DNA from: Erigeron canadensis
Lineage: Eukaryota > Streptophyta > Magnoliopsida > Asterales > Asteraceae
Direction: 5' to 3'
Length of the DNA stretch: 64,000 nucleotides
Assembly (NCBI RefSeq): GCF_010389155.1
Contig: NC_057764.1
Location: 39,254,275 to 39,318,274, forward strand
The notes below the pieces were generated by a model, which was given only the letters and a program-made list of their open reading frames with translations, did not search any database and had not been told where the DNA came from. Shown here in pieces: positions 1 to 13,600 of the stretch (the stretch's first letter is position 1; each line of letters begins with the position of its first letter). A program made the position numbers and the translations under genes.

Positions 1-43
1 AAGTAAATGAGATCGATCGTGACATATTGTCATATTATTTATA

Positions 44-184
44 GGGAAATGCTAAATACAGTCCACGTGCATAAAAAAACTTGTACCTTCCATATTAAAA
101 GTCCGTCCCCTGATTTTCATGATAAATGTACAAACAATTTATGCACCTTAAACACAGCCTTAAAGGCTGTATTTAGCAAACCCC
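44..184. mobile_element. Mutator-like MITE (141 bp) with 9-bp target duplication
   Basis: The ends are inverted repeats: left GGGAAATGCTAAATACAG, right CTGTATTTAGCAAACCCC. The element is flanked on both sides by the identical 9-mer TTATTTATA (35-43 and 185-193). A 9-bp target duplication is the hallmark of Mutator-type transposition. It has no coding capacity, so it is a non-autonomous element. Similar internal sequence recurs near 36,415-36,520 and 40,010-40,150. Confidence 0.8.
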
Positions 185-748
185 TTATTTATATTGTGAA
201 GGAATTCTCATAAATCAGTTACGTATCCCTATTCCTAATTACTATATTTAGAGTTGTAAGCTGCTGATTTATAGGTAATCAAACCAACTTGACGTAGACT
301 TTGGATTACTATTGATACATATAAATACACATGATCTTTCTAAACTAAACATTTTGTTGTTTATATAAAATTTAGTGAAGTAGCTATCGGCACAAAGTCA
401 AATAATATATACAATTTGGCATTCCTAGAAGTTATATATTGGTGGAAAACAAGACTAGATGGGACCAATCACATCTTAAAACTATATATATTAATCATGA
501 TGCATGAGATATTACAAATCAATAATAAAAATAAGAAATTAGTTAATGAAATTTACAGACATACATTCACGGGTTGAACATAAGTCCAAAGAAGATAATA
601 TTTGCTTTTTATTCACGGATAATAATTTGTACCACCAGACAAACACAAACACCCACAGATTCATAGTTTTCAAAGTCTGGTTTTGGATTTGTTAAAAAGT
701 TTTTTTAATTTCCTTTTGTGATTGTATCGATCTATTTCATTTAATTAA

Positions 749-945
749 GGGAAATAATTAATCTTTTTAACAAAATTGTCTAAAAATCCTTCTAACTATT
801 GGATGATGATATATTGGATGATGATATGTGAAAAAATCAAGAGACAAGATTAGGAAAGAGAATTAGTGGATATCACATGTCACTTTCTTAGAGTGTTAGA
901 AGGATTTTAATTAGGCTATTTTGTTAAGAGGATTAGTCATTTCCC
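749..945. mobile_element. Mutator-like MITE (197 bp) with 9-bp target duplication
   Basis: The first and last ~50 bases form an imperfect terminal inverted repeat beginning GGGAAAT and ending ATTTCCC. It is flanked by perfect 9-bp direct repeats TTTAATTAA at 740-748 and 946-954. Inside, a GGATGATGATAT unit is duplicated around 802-828. It has no open reading frame and is non-autonomous. Confidence 0.8.
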
Positions 946-1287
946 TTTAATTAATGTTTTAAATAATCTTGATTTTGATCCGGTAATAAATTAAAATCAT
1001 GCTCTTTTAATTCCGGTTTCCAAATCAAAACCGCGTTTTTAGAAAATATTAGACGCATGTAGTACTTAAGATCGAAAACATGCATGATGGTCCAAAACTT
1101 GAACGATCTAGCTAGCTAGTCGATCAGGCAACCAACGTTGTGAGCCACTACTTAAATGGTTCGTCTTGTGATGCAAATATTTACTTGTGACGGATTTTTG
1201 TCACTAAAAGATACAAAAGAGAAGATCAACTTGCTTTGTAATCAAGTATGATTTTGGACCAACATACATAGTCGAGTTTGACTGCAG

Positions 1288-1720
1288 AGCTTTTTTTATT
1301 TTGAACAGCTATGATTTTATTAACAGATATTTCGGCAATGCGCCTAAGCAATAAAAGATCACAAAATAGTTACAAAAGGAACGAAGAACTTGCTAGCCAT
1401 ATCGGGCAAAAAAAAAAGCTACCGATTAGATATCCAACAATATGACATAGAAACACCATGGTAAGGAAGAAGGGAGGAACAGGCACACTTGGAGAGCGCA
1501 GTACAACGGAGAGTTGTATTGACCGGAAAACATCACCGCATGAATCATCAATGACCCTATAAACAACTTGATTTCTATGTTTCCAAAATGACCACCACCA
1601 TATGAAACAAGTCACCTCCAAAATTCTTTTAAATCTGGTTGGGAGTTGAGAAGCATCAATACACTCTAACAATAACTCCCGTTTATCAAAGGGCATATAT
1701 CTAAGCAAAACCAACTGTTA
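1288..1720 (-). mobile_element. LINE (non-LTR retrotransposon) 3' fragment
   Basis: Read on the minus strand, an open frame of 114 codons (1714 to 1370) carries the Trp-rich stretch FIWWWSFWKHRNQVVY. This resembles the zf-RVT tail found at the C-terminus of plant LINE reverse transcriptases. It is followed downstream (lower coordinates) by an AT-rich 3' UTR and a short A-run near 1,290, as expected of a 5'-truncated LINE insertion. No endonuclease or RT core is present. I judge it a dead fragment, not a host gene. Confidence 0.6.
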
Positions 1721-3005
1721 CACATTTGCGCTAATGAGTATAAAAACTGTAGAGCTCAGGATCGATCGATTTTGTTTGTTTATGTACGTTCTACTATGAT
1801 TTCAACCACGAAAAAGGAAAAACCCATAGCGATCATGTTAGTTCCATTTAGCCAACCCTTATGTATCATCATGTATTAGGATAACTATTTTCATTGGCGA
1901 TCGACAACATTTTACATATGGTTGTACGTAGAAGTAAACTTTTGTCTTTCGGCACAAAAATAAAAGAAAGAAATCCTTTATAGATTTTAGCTACATATCA
2001 ATTTACACTTGTGAAAACATTGGAAATTTCTTGGTAGATTTTGAAGGTTGGTACAATCTCGATCTGAGGCGTGATTTTTTTATGTACACTACCCGACCAT
2101 ATTAAAAGTTTATTAGTACAATAAAGTCAATATACTTTTGTGAAATTGGATTTGATGGATCCTTATTTAAATTATAAACATGGGACTGTCGAATTTTCTT
2201 CAATGGATCGACTCTATGATCAAATTAATTTACCTCAAAATAAACTTGACTAATAAGAATAGAGAATAATTAGTTGTTAAAAAATATGACTTTTTATGAA
2301 TTACAACTTCAACAAAACTGGCATGCATTATAAGAGATTATCACCATAATTTGTCCGGTAATAATCTCACACATTTTCATTGGTTTTTCCACCTCAACTC
2401 AAAAATATGCATACAAACAACTGAACAAGTAAAGTAAAATATTTCCAGTGCGTGGAAGAAAACTAAAAGTGTTAATCGTGTTGCATTTCAGCTTCCTCGA
2501 ACAGACAACATGTCAAACATAATTGATTTTAGTTTAAAGTAACCATGCATCACCTAAAACTCATTGTATTGTGGTTTTGGTTAATTTCAGCTATAAAATG
2601 AAAATGTGAATTTATAACTTAAATGGACCAGAATAGAAAAAGTAAAGCAACAAACTAACTTCTTTTATGATTAAAACGTAAAAGAAATTGTAAATAATTA
2701 AAAAAGAAAATGTCAATAGTTGGTGTTGATCAACCTGGAAACCTATTATTCTGTAATGTATTATTACCTAAACTATCAAGCTATAATATATTGAATTATA
2801 GCTTCTTCATTATGAACAGTTAATTTCTATATCATATAATTGGTACATCACTAGATGTAAAACTATAATTAGCTGGATATAATATTTTTACAAAAGATCT
2901 AATATTATATTTTTTGTAATTCCAAAAGCTCCTTGCTAATTATCTAATAAAATAGTTATTAAAAAAAACTATATAAACTACAAAAATATTTATGTTAAAT
3001 TCATA
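1721..3005. other. intergenic, no gene seen
   Basis: AT-rich sequence with no convincing reading frame on either strand and no clear repeat structure. Confidence 0.5.
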
Positions 3006-3013
3006 ACCATAAT

Positions 3014-3616
3014 CAGTGTTGGCTTAACCTTTTTGGTGGCCATAAACGAAAAAGTTTTGGGGGGCCTTTTTAGTTTATAAATGAAACATGATTCTCTTTT
3101 ATTCGGACCGTAAACCTCAATTTTTAATCATTTTTGAATGACTAGATTTAAAGTTACGGTTCAATGCAACATTAAAAATCGAACAACTATCATAAATCTT
3201 TCAAACAAACTAGTTATTCAAAATTAAACAAAATGTTTATTTAAAACTTTTCAAAAAAGTTAAAAAACAAATACAGTCATACGCGCGTCATAAAGCAATT
3301 AGAAACTTAAAGAGATATGCTAAAATTATATAGTTTATAAATAACATCATAATAAATATAGATTTATAAGATACATGTAGTGCTTTAGTAAGAATCAAAA
3401 CATATTATTTATGAATAATGATTTTACTATATAAAATCTCATAGCTCTAAAACGAACAACAGACACTTTGAATATAAATAAATTATTTATTTAATAAATC
3501 TTTTCATATGCTTCATAAACCAAACTCGAGCCCAATAGTTAAAAATTTTGGAGGACCTAAAAATATGAAAGTCTCAAGCCATTGCCTAATTTGTTATAAC
3601 TATTGAGCCAACAGTG
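3014..3616. mobile_element. hAT-like non-autonomous element with 8-bp target duplication
   Basis: The left end begins CAGTGTTGGC and the right end closes GCCAACAGTG, whose complement is CACTGTTGGC. The flanking 8-mers ACCATAAT (3006-3013) and GCCATAAT (3617-3624) match at 7 of 8 positions, the target-site length used by hAT transposases. The interior has no transposase frame. The degraded duplication suggests an old insertion. Confidence 0.65.
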
Positions 3617-3624
3617 GCCATAAT

Positions 3625-4500
3625 ATATGAAGATTTGTAAGGGCCAAAACACCATATGTTATAAAATTATCATTAGACACTCAAGACAGTATGTTATATT
3701 AACCAAGGGCAAATCACCTGAGTTTAATCTATTATTATTCGTACATTACATTAATCTTAGCTACATTTTTTCCATTTATTTTTATTCCCTTTCTCTTCTC
3801 ACTGCTACCACCCCTACCGTTGTATCGCCTACACCACCATCACTACCACTGTTCTTCCCTACTAACGCCGCCATCACCATTGACAGAAATTATGATTCAG
3901 AGTGAAACTCGTCCTTAAGGCTATTAATATAGGGTGAGTGATATGGTTAATAAGTGTTAAGGGATAATCGCTCGGGTGATCGGTGATCGAGTGATCTACC
4001 TGATAGGCTCCTACCTTAACAGTCATGAGTCTGTCATGGACTGACTAGTGGATAATGGTAGTGGTGGACTGGTGGTTATGGCGGTAGATGATGGTGGCGG
4101 TGATGGTTGTGACGACGACGGATGATTAGAAGTAGCGAAAGAAGTAGAATTGAAAATACGTGGATGAAATTTATCCTATCCTTTATAAATTAAAATTTTT
4201 ACTTAAATGGCAAATATAATATGTGAGCAAATAACTATTAAACTTCAAAGTTCATAATTGTAAACTTGTAATAGATACACTAGAGATGGGCTTAAACTTA
4301 TTATGTTATGGGCTGACTTTCAGAATAATCCAATACAAATACATGCTAAAAACCCAAATATAAAAGGCCCATATCATACCATGAGGATTGAAGACCCAGT
4401 TATTATACTTATACATTTGGCCGATATTTGCACAACCGGATAATCCATTTATCCAGCTACATTTAAAAAAAAAAAGAAGATAAAATCAAAAATATACAAC
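3625..4500. other. intergenic with low-complexity triplet-rich DNA
   Basis: About 3,790-3,885 is rich in CCA/CAC triplets and 4,050-4,135 is rich in GGT/GGTGG triplets, so the two blocks are roughly inverted with respect to each other. This looks like simple-sequence DNA rather than a gene. The frame at 3627-3905 has no recognisable domain. Confidence 0.4.
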
Positions 4501-4514
4501 AAAAAGTACTGTAA

Positions 4515-4565
4515 TATTTTAGCCAGAGTTGCTAGCGCGACAATAGTAGAAGAAGAATAAACAAG
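4515..4565 (+). other. possible first non-coding exon of the SPOC gene
   Basis: The segment ends with ATAAACAAG followed by a donor GTTAGT at 4566. It lies upstream of a second likely 5' UTR exon and in the right orientation for the SPOC gene. The transcription start is not visible, so the left border is a guess. Only an RNA read would confirm it. Confidence 0.25.
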
Positions 4566-4978
4566 GTTAGTATAATTTTGTATTATTTTCATTTATATAT
4601 ATCTTGTATTTATTTATTAATTATTACGCATGAATACTATATGACTTGTTTGTATATATAGGTTTTTTTATTATTATTCTATAAAGTGTATGTATAGTGA
4701 TTTTTTTTCTTTTCTTTTTTAGGGTTTTGTGAATGATGATGAAATTTGTTAATTAATGAATTTAAGGTTTCAATTGAAATTTTAATGGATAAAGATGTTA
4801 ATTTTTTTTTTTAAATTGTTTTAGAGATTATAAGTATGAAATTAAATAAATTTAGGGTTTTATTGTGTGTTTGTGATGAGATGAGGCTGCTAGGTGCATA
4901 AAGCATTAATTTTTTAATTTTTTTTGATAAGTTGATATACGTGTAATACTATAATATCTTATATATATATAGGTGATG

Positions 4979-4983
<5 letters not shown>

Positions 4984-5010
<27 letters not shown>

Positions 5011-5011
5011 A
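4984..5011. repeat. (AC)n microsatellite
   Basis: About fourteen uninterrupted AC units. The minus-strand frame across it is an artefact of the repeat. Confidence 0.95.
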
Positions 5012-5414
5012 CTGTATAGGGAAGAGTTTGGCAGATATGGATAAAGGTGTAAATTGAGTTTAATATGGATAAAAAGATACTGAGACAATATTGGGGGATT
5101 CACTATCGAGACCATTAGGCCGTAGCACCATATGATGTTTCCCGTCTGTCTTGCTGTCTAGGAGCCATAAAGGAAACCGAAAGCTGTTTTCTTTGAAACT
5201 AATGCTAGATGAAAATTCAGAATTTGATTAGGGTTTTGAATGGGTAAGTTGTTTGCAAAACCCATTTGAATAGCTTACTACGGTGTATATATTAACACCA
5301 AATGTAACTCACTTAATTGGCCCCAAAATACGAAAAGTCCTTTTTTATTTGCTTCAAAGTTTCAATACATTGGACTTAGAATAATGAATTGATACAATTA
5401 TTATGGAAGAGTGT

Positions 5415-5514
5415 AAAAGTGATTTTCAAATGTTGAAAACCTATTAAGATGAGAATTGTTAGACAAAAGTGATTTTCAAATGTTGAAAACCTATTAAGAT
5501 GAGAATTGTTAGAC
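5415..5514. repeat. perfect 50-bp tandem duplication
   Basis: A 50-base unit starting AAAAGTGATTTTCAAATG is present twice head to tail (5415-5464 and 5465-5514) without a mismatch, so the duplication is recent. It lies in the presumed 5' region of the SPOC gene. Confidence 0.95.
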
Positions 5515-6014
5515 TCGTACGAGTCTAGTCAATAAACACTAAATTGAGTCGACTCGGTTACTTTACATATACTTGATTTACATCTAGAACTTATGTAAAC
5601 TAGAAACAAACTTCAACTCCCTAATGAACTAGTGTCGGCAATACCACTTGACCACAAATGGTGATATGTAAATCAGTTCTTTGTAGGTTTGTAGCTAACT
5701 AGAAAAATACAAATTTCGTGAAGGTGTAGCTATTGTTTTTAAGAGGCTACAGGTTTCGAGGGTATTGATATGTAAAATTGTAAATAGTCTTTTAAAAGTT
5801 CCTTTTGAAAACACATGTGTACTTGGTTGCTAGAGTTGAGTTAGGGGTTTATGGAATTAGGAAACATTAATTATTCATATCTTTGACAATATAATCCAAT
5901 CCGTGTTTTATATTATGCGTATACATGAGTACATCTATCTTGAATACTTTTTGTTTTCTTTTTGGTGTCGCACTTTGGACATGGATTACATTTTGATATT
6001 TTTTCTTTCTGCAG

Positions 6015-6220
6015 GTTTTTTGTGGTGGAATTTGACCATATGCATCTGATGTATTTGAAACTGTAGCAAATAAATCTTAGCACTAGTATTATTTTGCGAG
6101 AAAAACAGTTTGTAGAAGCTAACTTGCAGAAAATTTAAATCTTTTGTAAATCTGATCTGAGAGGGATTGCAACAAGGAACTAGTTCAGCTTAATGCCTGA
6201 CAGACGTATTGGGAAGATTG
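6015..6220 (+). other. probable 5' UTR exon of the SPOC gene with a short uORF
   Basis: It is bounded by a pyrimidine-rich acceptor TTTCTTTCTGCAG at 6002-6014 and a donor GTATGG at 6221. An ATG at 6193 opens MPDRRIGKI. If this exon is joined to the acceptor at 7612, the frame stops four codons later (TAA), before the main ATG at 7650. That gives a 12-residue upstream ORF. This is inferred from splice signals only. Confidence 0.35.
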
Positions 6221-7649
6221 GTATGGCCGTCATTTTATCTTCTAAAAGGGCTTGAATAAAAAAGTTTGAACCCCATTTTTTTTTTTATTGAGGATTGTTT
6301 TGAGTAGTTGTCTTTGCCTTTTTTAGTCATGCATGCATGCTTAGGTTGAATAAACCAGCTGAATGTTATCTTTTATTATTAAGTTTGTCACATTATGTTT
6401 GCTTCGAAAGACTTGGGAGTCTAACGACTACATGAACACTTATAAATCTCATATAGAATACTTTTTGACACATTCTAAAACTTTTTATCTGAAAGAACCC
6501 GTTTAATATATGCACCGTTAATGCCATATATCCGTAGCTGTAAAAAATTGTCTATAGCTTGATAGGTATTGACCGTCCAGTATGTGCATGTCCAATTTGC
6601 AAGTTTTTTAATTCTTCTAGCATTAAAATATGAGAAGCAAGCGGTTTGTCATACTCATTACAGATAGAGCTTTAGTTTTTCTTATTGATGGCCAAAATTG
6701 GTTCTAGAAATTAGATAGTGTGGTCAAATAACTAGTCTAAAATGTTTCCAACAAACTATAGCAGCTATCAGTACTCAGTAGTTTCTAATATGTAGATTAA
6801 TCTGTTTTTCAAACAAAGGCACAACTGATGCAATCGGTTTTATAAATACGAGCCACAGATATATGGGAACAGGGAACTAAAGCTTAATCATCATACCTAC
6901 TTTTACTTCTCAGATGCACTGTTTTGAATTAGCATATTCAGATTTATGGCCATGAGGCAATCCACCAAGAACTAACTCAAAGCCAACCAATATCATGCCC
7001 AAAAGTGCACATTTCATTTTAGTCAGAACTCTGATGGATATACATATTCAAGAGCCAACCTTGTGACCATTGACATATAACTTAACTGAAACAAACTATC
7101 CTGCTAAATGTGAAACTTTCATCAAGGTATTTTCATAAAGCCAATGACTAAGAAAAAAACGAGAAGGAAATACATATTATTACCTTAGTTTAGCTATCTT
7201 GCACCAAACTGAACAAAACTGAAAATGGGACGAATGAAAGTTAATTGAAGGAGAATGTTGAAGGGGGTGGAAGTTTTCCAAGGAAAGATAGGGAGGGGGA
7301 GGAATGAAATAATATATCCGTGAGCTATAATGATTAATGTTTCTTTCTTGAATCCCTATAAATTAAAAATAAAATTCAAACTGTTTTTCTTTTTTATTTT
7401 TCTATGGAATTGATTACCAGTGACCGTACATGCCGAATTGTAAATTGTAAAGTGAAGCCTGTATATTGCAATGTATAAAACGAGTTTAGATAATCTTTAC
7501 TAGCTGAGCGATTCTGGAGCTTTAATGAAATTTACTAAAACGTTTCTAAGATACATTGAAGGACCGTGGACCTGTCAGTATACTGATGTAAGGTTTAACT
7601 TTCTTCTTTCAGTTTTTGGGTAAAATTAGACATCTGCCTGGTTGGTGTT

Positions 7650-10600
7650 ATGTTGAAGGATAATTGGGAAGAGAAGCATGGTACCAACATACCGGTTCAC
7701 GGAACTTTTTCACAAGAGTTTCCAGGTACTCCTGTCGGCAATATGAGACTTCAACCTCTTCAAGGATGTCCTCATAATGATCGTCTTGCTGGGTCATCAA
7801 GCAGAACAAATGTAGCAGCTTTTACTTCTTCTAAGTCAATGCCTGATAGTTCCATTCCTCCATCATCAAACTTGCAGTCTATTGCTCAACTGGCATCTAT
7901 GGAACCTGTGAGCTTCAGGCATCAGCTTGACAAACAATTTCATCAGCAAAATCATGATTTAGAATCTAAAGTGAGTTCCAATGAAGCGTTAGATGGTTCT
8001 AATTTACAAGATTTGATAAAGTTTCTCTCTGCCAATTATGGACCCATGAAAACACCACTTGAAGTGGGAACTCCTGAATATCTGAAACTTGTTGAGATCT
8101 TACAAAAGAACTCTGGTCAACCTAACGGGCTTTCAGGCCAGTTGAGTGCCAGAGGGAATTCTGGTGAAGATGTATCTTCTATTTCCATAGATAGTCAAGA
8201 AAACATAACTGGGAATGGCATGAAAAATTATTCTGATCTTAATCCTCCCACGATAGATGAACAGAAGCCACCTTCTCAAAAGGATACTCGTGTATCTGCT
8301 GAAAAACTGTGGGAGGGATCTCTTCAACTAAGTTCTTCTGTCACTTTGTCGGCGGTCACCTTCTTTAAAAGGTCTTGCCAATTTACCTTTAGCTATTTAA
8401 AGATTCTTTTAGCCCTATTAATTAAGACCAGGAGTCATTTTTCAAGAATTGTTATTATTGGAAACTACTATGTTTGTTTCAAGTGGAATATAGCTTTTAG
8501 TTATATTCAAAATTTCTCTTGCTTTTGTCTGGATTTAACATGCATTTTGGATGATGTATGAGTCGTCTTATGTTCAAAATGTCTTGATTGTACATTATTT
8601 AGGGTTTATTGATGTCCCTTAGAATGCTGGCCCATTTTCTTTTGAGGCAAGAGATTTTAAGATTAGAAACAAACATTGTGTATGTTTTTCATGTTTTATG
8701 AGTTGTGTGTTGAAGATTAGAGATTCTCACATTTTCTGTCAAATTATACCATTTGAGCGGTGCTGTAAAAGGCTTTTAGAGTCACTTGATGCCTATAAGT
8801 TAGCAAACACACCAAGAGGTTCAGTTTGATTATATGACATATTATATTCATAAGAACTAGCCATTAATGTTCGCGTTTCCTGTTTCTCTATAGTTGGTAC
8901 GCTAGACCTAGAGAATGCAATCTAGGCGCACTATGGTTGATACAAGAATGAGACTATTGGTGCCATTTTATGTTGATATAGACCTTTTCTTGATGACTCT
9001 CGATTGTTCCTGTTGGATAGAGATAGAGCATTTCTAAGATGACAAGGATAAGGGGTGGACAAGGATTGGTGACTTTGTTAACAAGTCTCCTATTAGTGGG
9101 GATTGATATCTACTTACTATGTCCATACTTTCAGCCTAATATATTTCAGAATGTGAGAGAGAGAAGGAAAATTTTGACTCCCTCTCTGCAGGTCCGTATG
9201 TTGTAGCGCTACAGTTTGGGTTTCTAGTTTTCTAGAGAACCTCATTTCTTTGGTACCAATGTTTGGAAGCGATAGATTATAGCATAGGTCATGAGATATA
9301 GCACCTTGTAAAGTTTATTGCATAGTTTGGTATCAGGTATAAGTACCACCCTGAGACTGTTCATTGTAAAGATTGTTCACTATGCTTAGATTAATTGCCT
9401 GTAACTAACTACTAAAGATTATAAGTAGTTCAGCCCACTATCATGATGCTTGTCAATGTCATTTGGGATTCTAGCGATGCTTAAGTAACATTTGTCCAAC
9501 TAGCTATTTGCTTAGAGCTTTGTAATTTCTCAGGTGACAAACTGCACAATATTTATATTCTGAAGTCTGAACACAAAGTTAACAATAAGAAAAAACCAAG
9601 TGCTAAGTTTCAGATCAGTAAGTAAAACAAAGGGAACCACATACTGCATCTCCATTGAAATGCTCTTGAGCAAGTTGATGTTTCCATAATATCTACAGGA
9701 AGAAGTTAAGTGTGTATATGCTGAAACACTTTGTTGGTATATGTTTTCTTTTTCCATATGTTGAAGACTCATTTTGATAAACTGAAGCTTAATTATCACA
9801 ACATGGTCCATTTGTCACTGTATTTTCATGAAGCCTGCTAACAAAGTATGACCAAAATATTCTGGGATAATTTTTCTCTGTTGTCCTAGATAGTCAGCCT
9901 TTTAGTGGCAGCACAAAAAGAAAATCTAGCAAACTGTTTAGCATTTATATTAAGCAGCTGCAGGCCGTCAACTCTTAAATCTAAGGAAAATCAGGAGACT
10001 GAATCTCTTGAATTATCAGTTAAAATATTATCACTGATTCACTGTTTGATCAACTTTTATATATCTTGCTTTTTAATGACTAAACTTTTTGTCTCCATTA
10101 TATAGATGTCTTCTATTTGGTGTTCCAATCCTGTATGAAATAGTCTAATCTGAGCCATGGCCCTTTGCATTTGAAAGATTCATTTTCTAGTTTGATAATA
10201 ATTCTTTAAGTAATTACAAACTGTAAAGTACAAGTGCACATTGGAGTCCACGTTATTTAATATCGTCGTACTGGAGTCTACTGCATAAGAAATGTACACC
10301 TCAGATGTGTAACTGGTTTAACTTGATATTCTACAAATTTGGAACACTGAAGACAAGTGTTTGCAAAAAAAGTTGGACATATGGGAAAGTATGTTATATT
10401 TTAATGCCATTTGTGTGCAAAAAACATTAGTTGATGACAACATAGTTGTAAACTAGGATGCCACATTAACTTTAGGTGATGGCAACATAGTTGTAAACTA
10501 GGATGCCGCATTACCAAAGAAACTGAACCTCAATGTGCAACACACATGCTATGTTTATACAGGATTGGAACAACAGTAAATTACAGGACTGAAACCACCT

Positions 10601-13600
10601 GGGCATATGTCCAAAGTGCGTAAATTTGTTCATTCAAGTATTTTACAGGTAGAGGCTTGATTGTCTATTCATGACTTGAAATAATACTTTTAACAGAAAA
10701 CCCAGTAATATAGATTTATAAGAACGGAAGGACCTATTGCCTTAAAACTTTACTTAATAGTTGACTCTTTGACCCACCCAGATCCCTGAGAATACAAGGT
10801 ATATATGGTTGGCGCTGTAGAATAAGATATATATATTCTGCTAGTAGATCCGGTGTATGTTGCAGTGGCATCTGATGTTAGGTCATAGATACGCTGATAG
10901 CTTGGTGATTGTCATTGTCATGATGATGCTGAGATATCATGAAAGGATGCTTAAATTCCTTTTTGGCTCTTTGCTGTCAATTATATCAACTCAAAATAAG
11001 TATTAGAACCCACTTGTAAAAACTTTACACCCGTAATCAAATGATTAGGTTTGAGACTTCAAGGGGGTCATTCTTTTCATTAGTTATAGGAACTCATCAT
11101 AAGATATCTACTAATTTTGTGTAACTTTTTAGGCTTTGGCTTTCTTTGTGTTTGCTGTTTGGTTTACATTGTCTTATCCTCCATTGCTCGTAGATATTTA
11201 ACTATTGGCAAAAGAAACACCTCGTTTTGGATCATCAATCTTTGTTGAATCTGTGCGTGCAATATTGATGTCTTGGACAACTAGGGCTCTAATTAAGTTA
11301 AAGTTTAAACTTAATTGATGATTGCTTATTTAGAGATAATAGGCTATATATGTCATAGTCTTGGAGTTGAGTTATGTAGAGTTTCTTCTTATGGGTAATT
11401 GTTTCTTTGTAGTGGTGAGAAATTGGTTGGTAACAACTGGCCTGAACTCATAGAAGTTAAAGGAAAAGTAAGATTAGACGCTTTCGAAAAATATGTTCAA
11501 GATCTTCCTCGCTCACGGAATCGCGGATTAATGGTAAGATGTTGTTATTATTTTTACATGAATTAGTCTACTCGTTCTATGCATTTTATGTGTTCCACCT
11601 ATAACTCGAACTGGTAGTTCCAACCCACTCGTGAATAGATTGACGGTCGGTACATGCCATCTTTATGTTTAACGGGTCAAACATGCTAAAAAGTGGGTCT
11701 AACACTCTAACGTGCCTGAAGTATTTAATGCATAAAATCTCCTAAGATTTTTCACGTAAACAGATTAGGTAATTACTAAAATAGTATAATTTTTGTAATC
11801 ATATAATTAACAAATATGTTATCTTGGGTGAAATGGTTTTAAGCAAACCAAACCCTACCTGGCCCATCTCAACCCGCACCAAAAGTTGGCCTTTTTTACT
11901 CAAATCCTTGCTGATCTGTTACCAAATCTGCCAGACCCACCCATTCTACCACCTCAACCTCTAGTTCTATGATTTTTGATGATAGATTACACTCCTAATG
12001 CTAAACATTAGAAAGACTTTGCTGTTGAAATTGTTCTTTATTGGTTTAACTTTACTTGATGGAAATCAACATGTAAACTTACCATTAATTTTATGCTAAT
12101 TATTCCCTGGTCACTTATTTATCAAAAGCTATTGAATATTATAGTGGGTTATACTTATATATACATGCATTCATCTTTTCTAAATGTCATGCGTGTTAAG
12201 TTGGAATTTCCGTAACACTGATAGAGATGGATGATTCCTACTCCCTAGTTAATTGATTTGTGGTCCACTAATCAGATAAGCTTATTATGAAATGTGCTAA
12301 CATGTTGGGATTTTGAAAGGCACGTAGAGATGGAACTGCAACAACGTTTAATTTGAGAATTGGGTATAGTATTTCATACTATAGTTAACTTTACTAATGG
12401 ATGTTTACATAATTATGTGTCCAAATCATATTTAGGACCAATATGCCCATGTTAACTCCCTTATTACTATATGTATAAAGATAATAATGTGTACATACAC
12501 ACAAGTCTTTCGTATGTGTATGGAAATAAAGAACTCATCCCCTAGGACAAACACATATTTGAAATTTGCTGTAAAAATGATTTTATGCATGAATTATAAT
12601 TTAAAGTACACAAGGTAAGTTCCCAGAGATCTGCTGAGTCATGTGTACCTCTGCAATAGTTGAATTTACCCGAAGTTCATGTGTGGTCAGCTCGCTAATA
12701 CTAACAGGGGGATGTGCTATTGGTTACTTTCTAAATTAACATATCAAGTTAAAATCAACTAAATCTATTGTTGTTTCATATTTTGAAAGATAATGATTGG
12801 GATGGGTTTCACGCCGGTTAATTCAATGAAAATCATGGTTTATCCCAATGCAGGCTACAGATCAGTTACCATGTGTCTGGAAAAAATATACATGGTCATT
12901 ATTTGACTATCTTACCCATATTGATGGTCATGTTAACTAAATGACTGTCCAAGTATCCTATAACAAAGAAATTATCAACCTCCAAGCTGAATCAAAATCA
13001 CAGATGATTGCTTATATACATAATGATGGGCATATCCTAAAAAATCACATCAAATCTGCTTGTTAGACAAGATAGTTATAGTTAAAAGTATCAGGACTAA
13101 AGGAGCTGCTGAAACGGTCTTTTTGTGGCTCGCATGGTTTCTAAATGTCAAATTATTCACGCTAAAGGGATCTGCTCTCTGTTATTAAATTAACTTTTGA
13201 AAACGAATAGTTTAATTAGATTACAATAACAAGAAATTATAATATCTTCATTGAGCATCTCATGCAATTTAAACGTTGAAGCATTTTAATAGTTCTTAGG
13301 CTCTGCCTATCGATTCCTTTGGGGAAAAGAGGCAGAAAATATGCTGAAGACTTGCTTTAGAGGTCTCACTCATTGTAATATTGTATGGGGAAGAAGTGGA
13401 CTTTAGAAGCACTCCTAATGAGTTAACAGTATCAGATTTTTTTATGGATCGGTTTACAACCTTTAAAGTGAAATAGTTTTCAATTTAAATAAAAAGATCC
13501 TCTTTCATAATTCCCTTGAATTCTAGTGGAGAAATGTATTCTATGATTGTAAAATGATTTTTTTTTTCCAGATTCCTCGGAATAAATAGATGTGTCAAAG

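Noticed and set aside
4906..5115. Small frame with a Cys-Val repeat
   Set aside because: It is made by the (AC)n microsatellite read on the minus strand.
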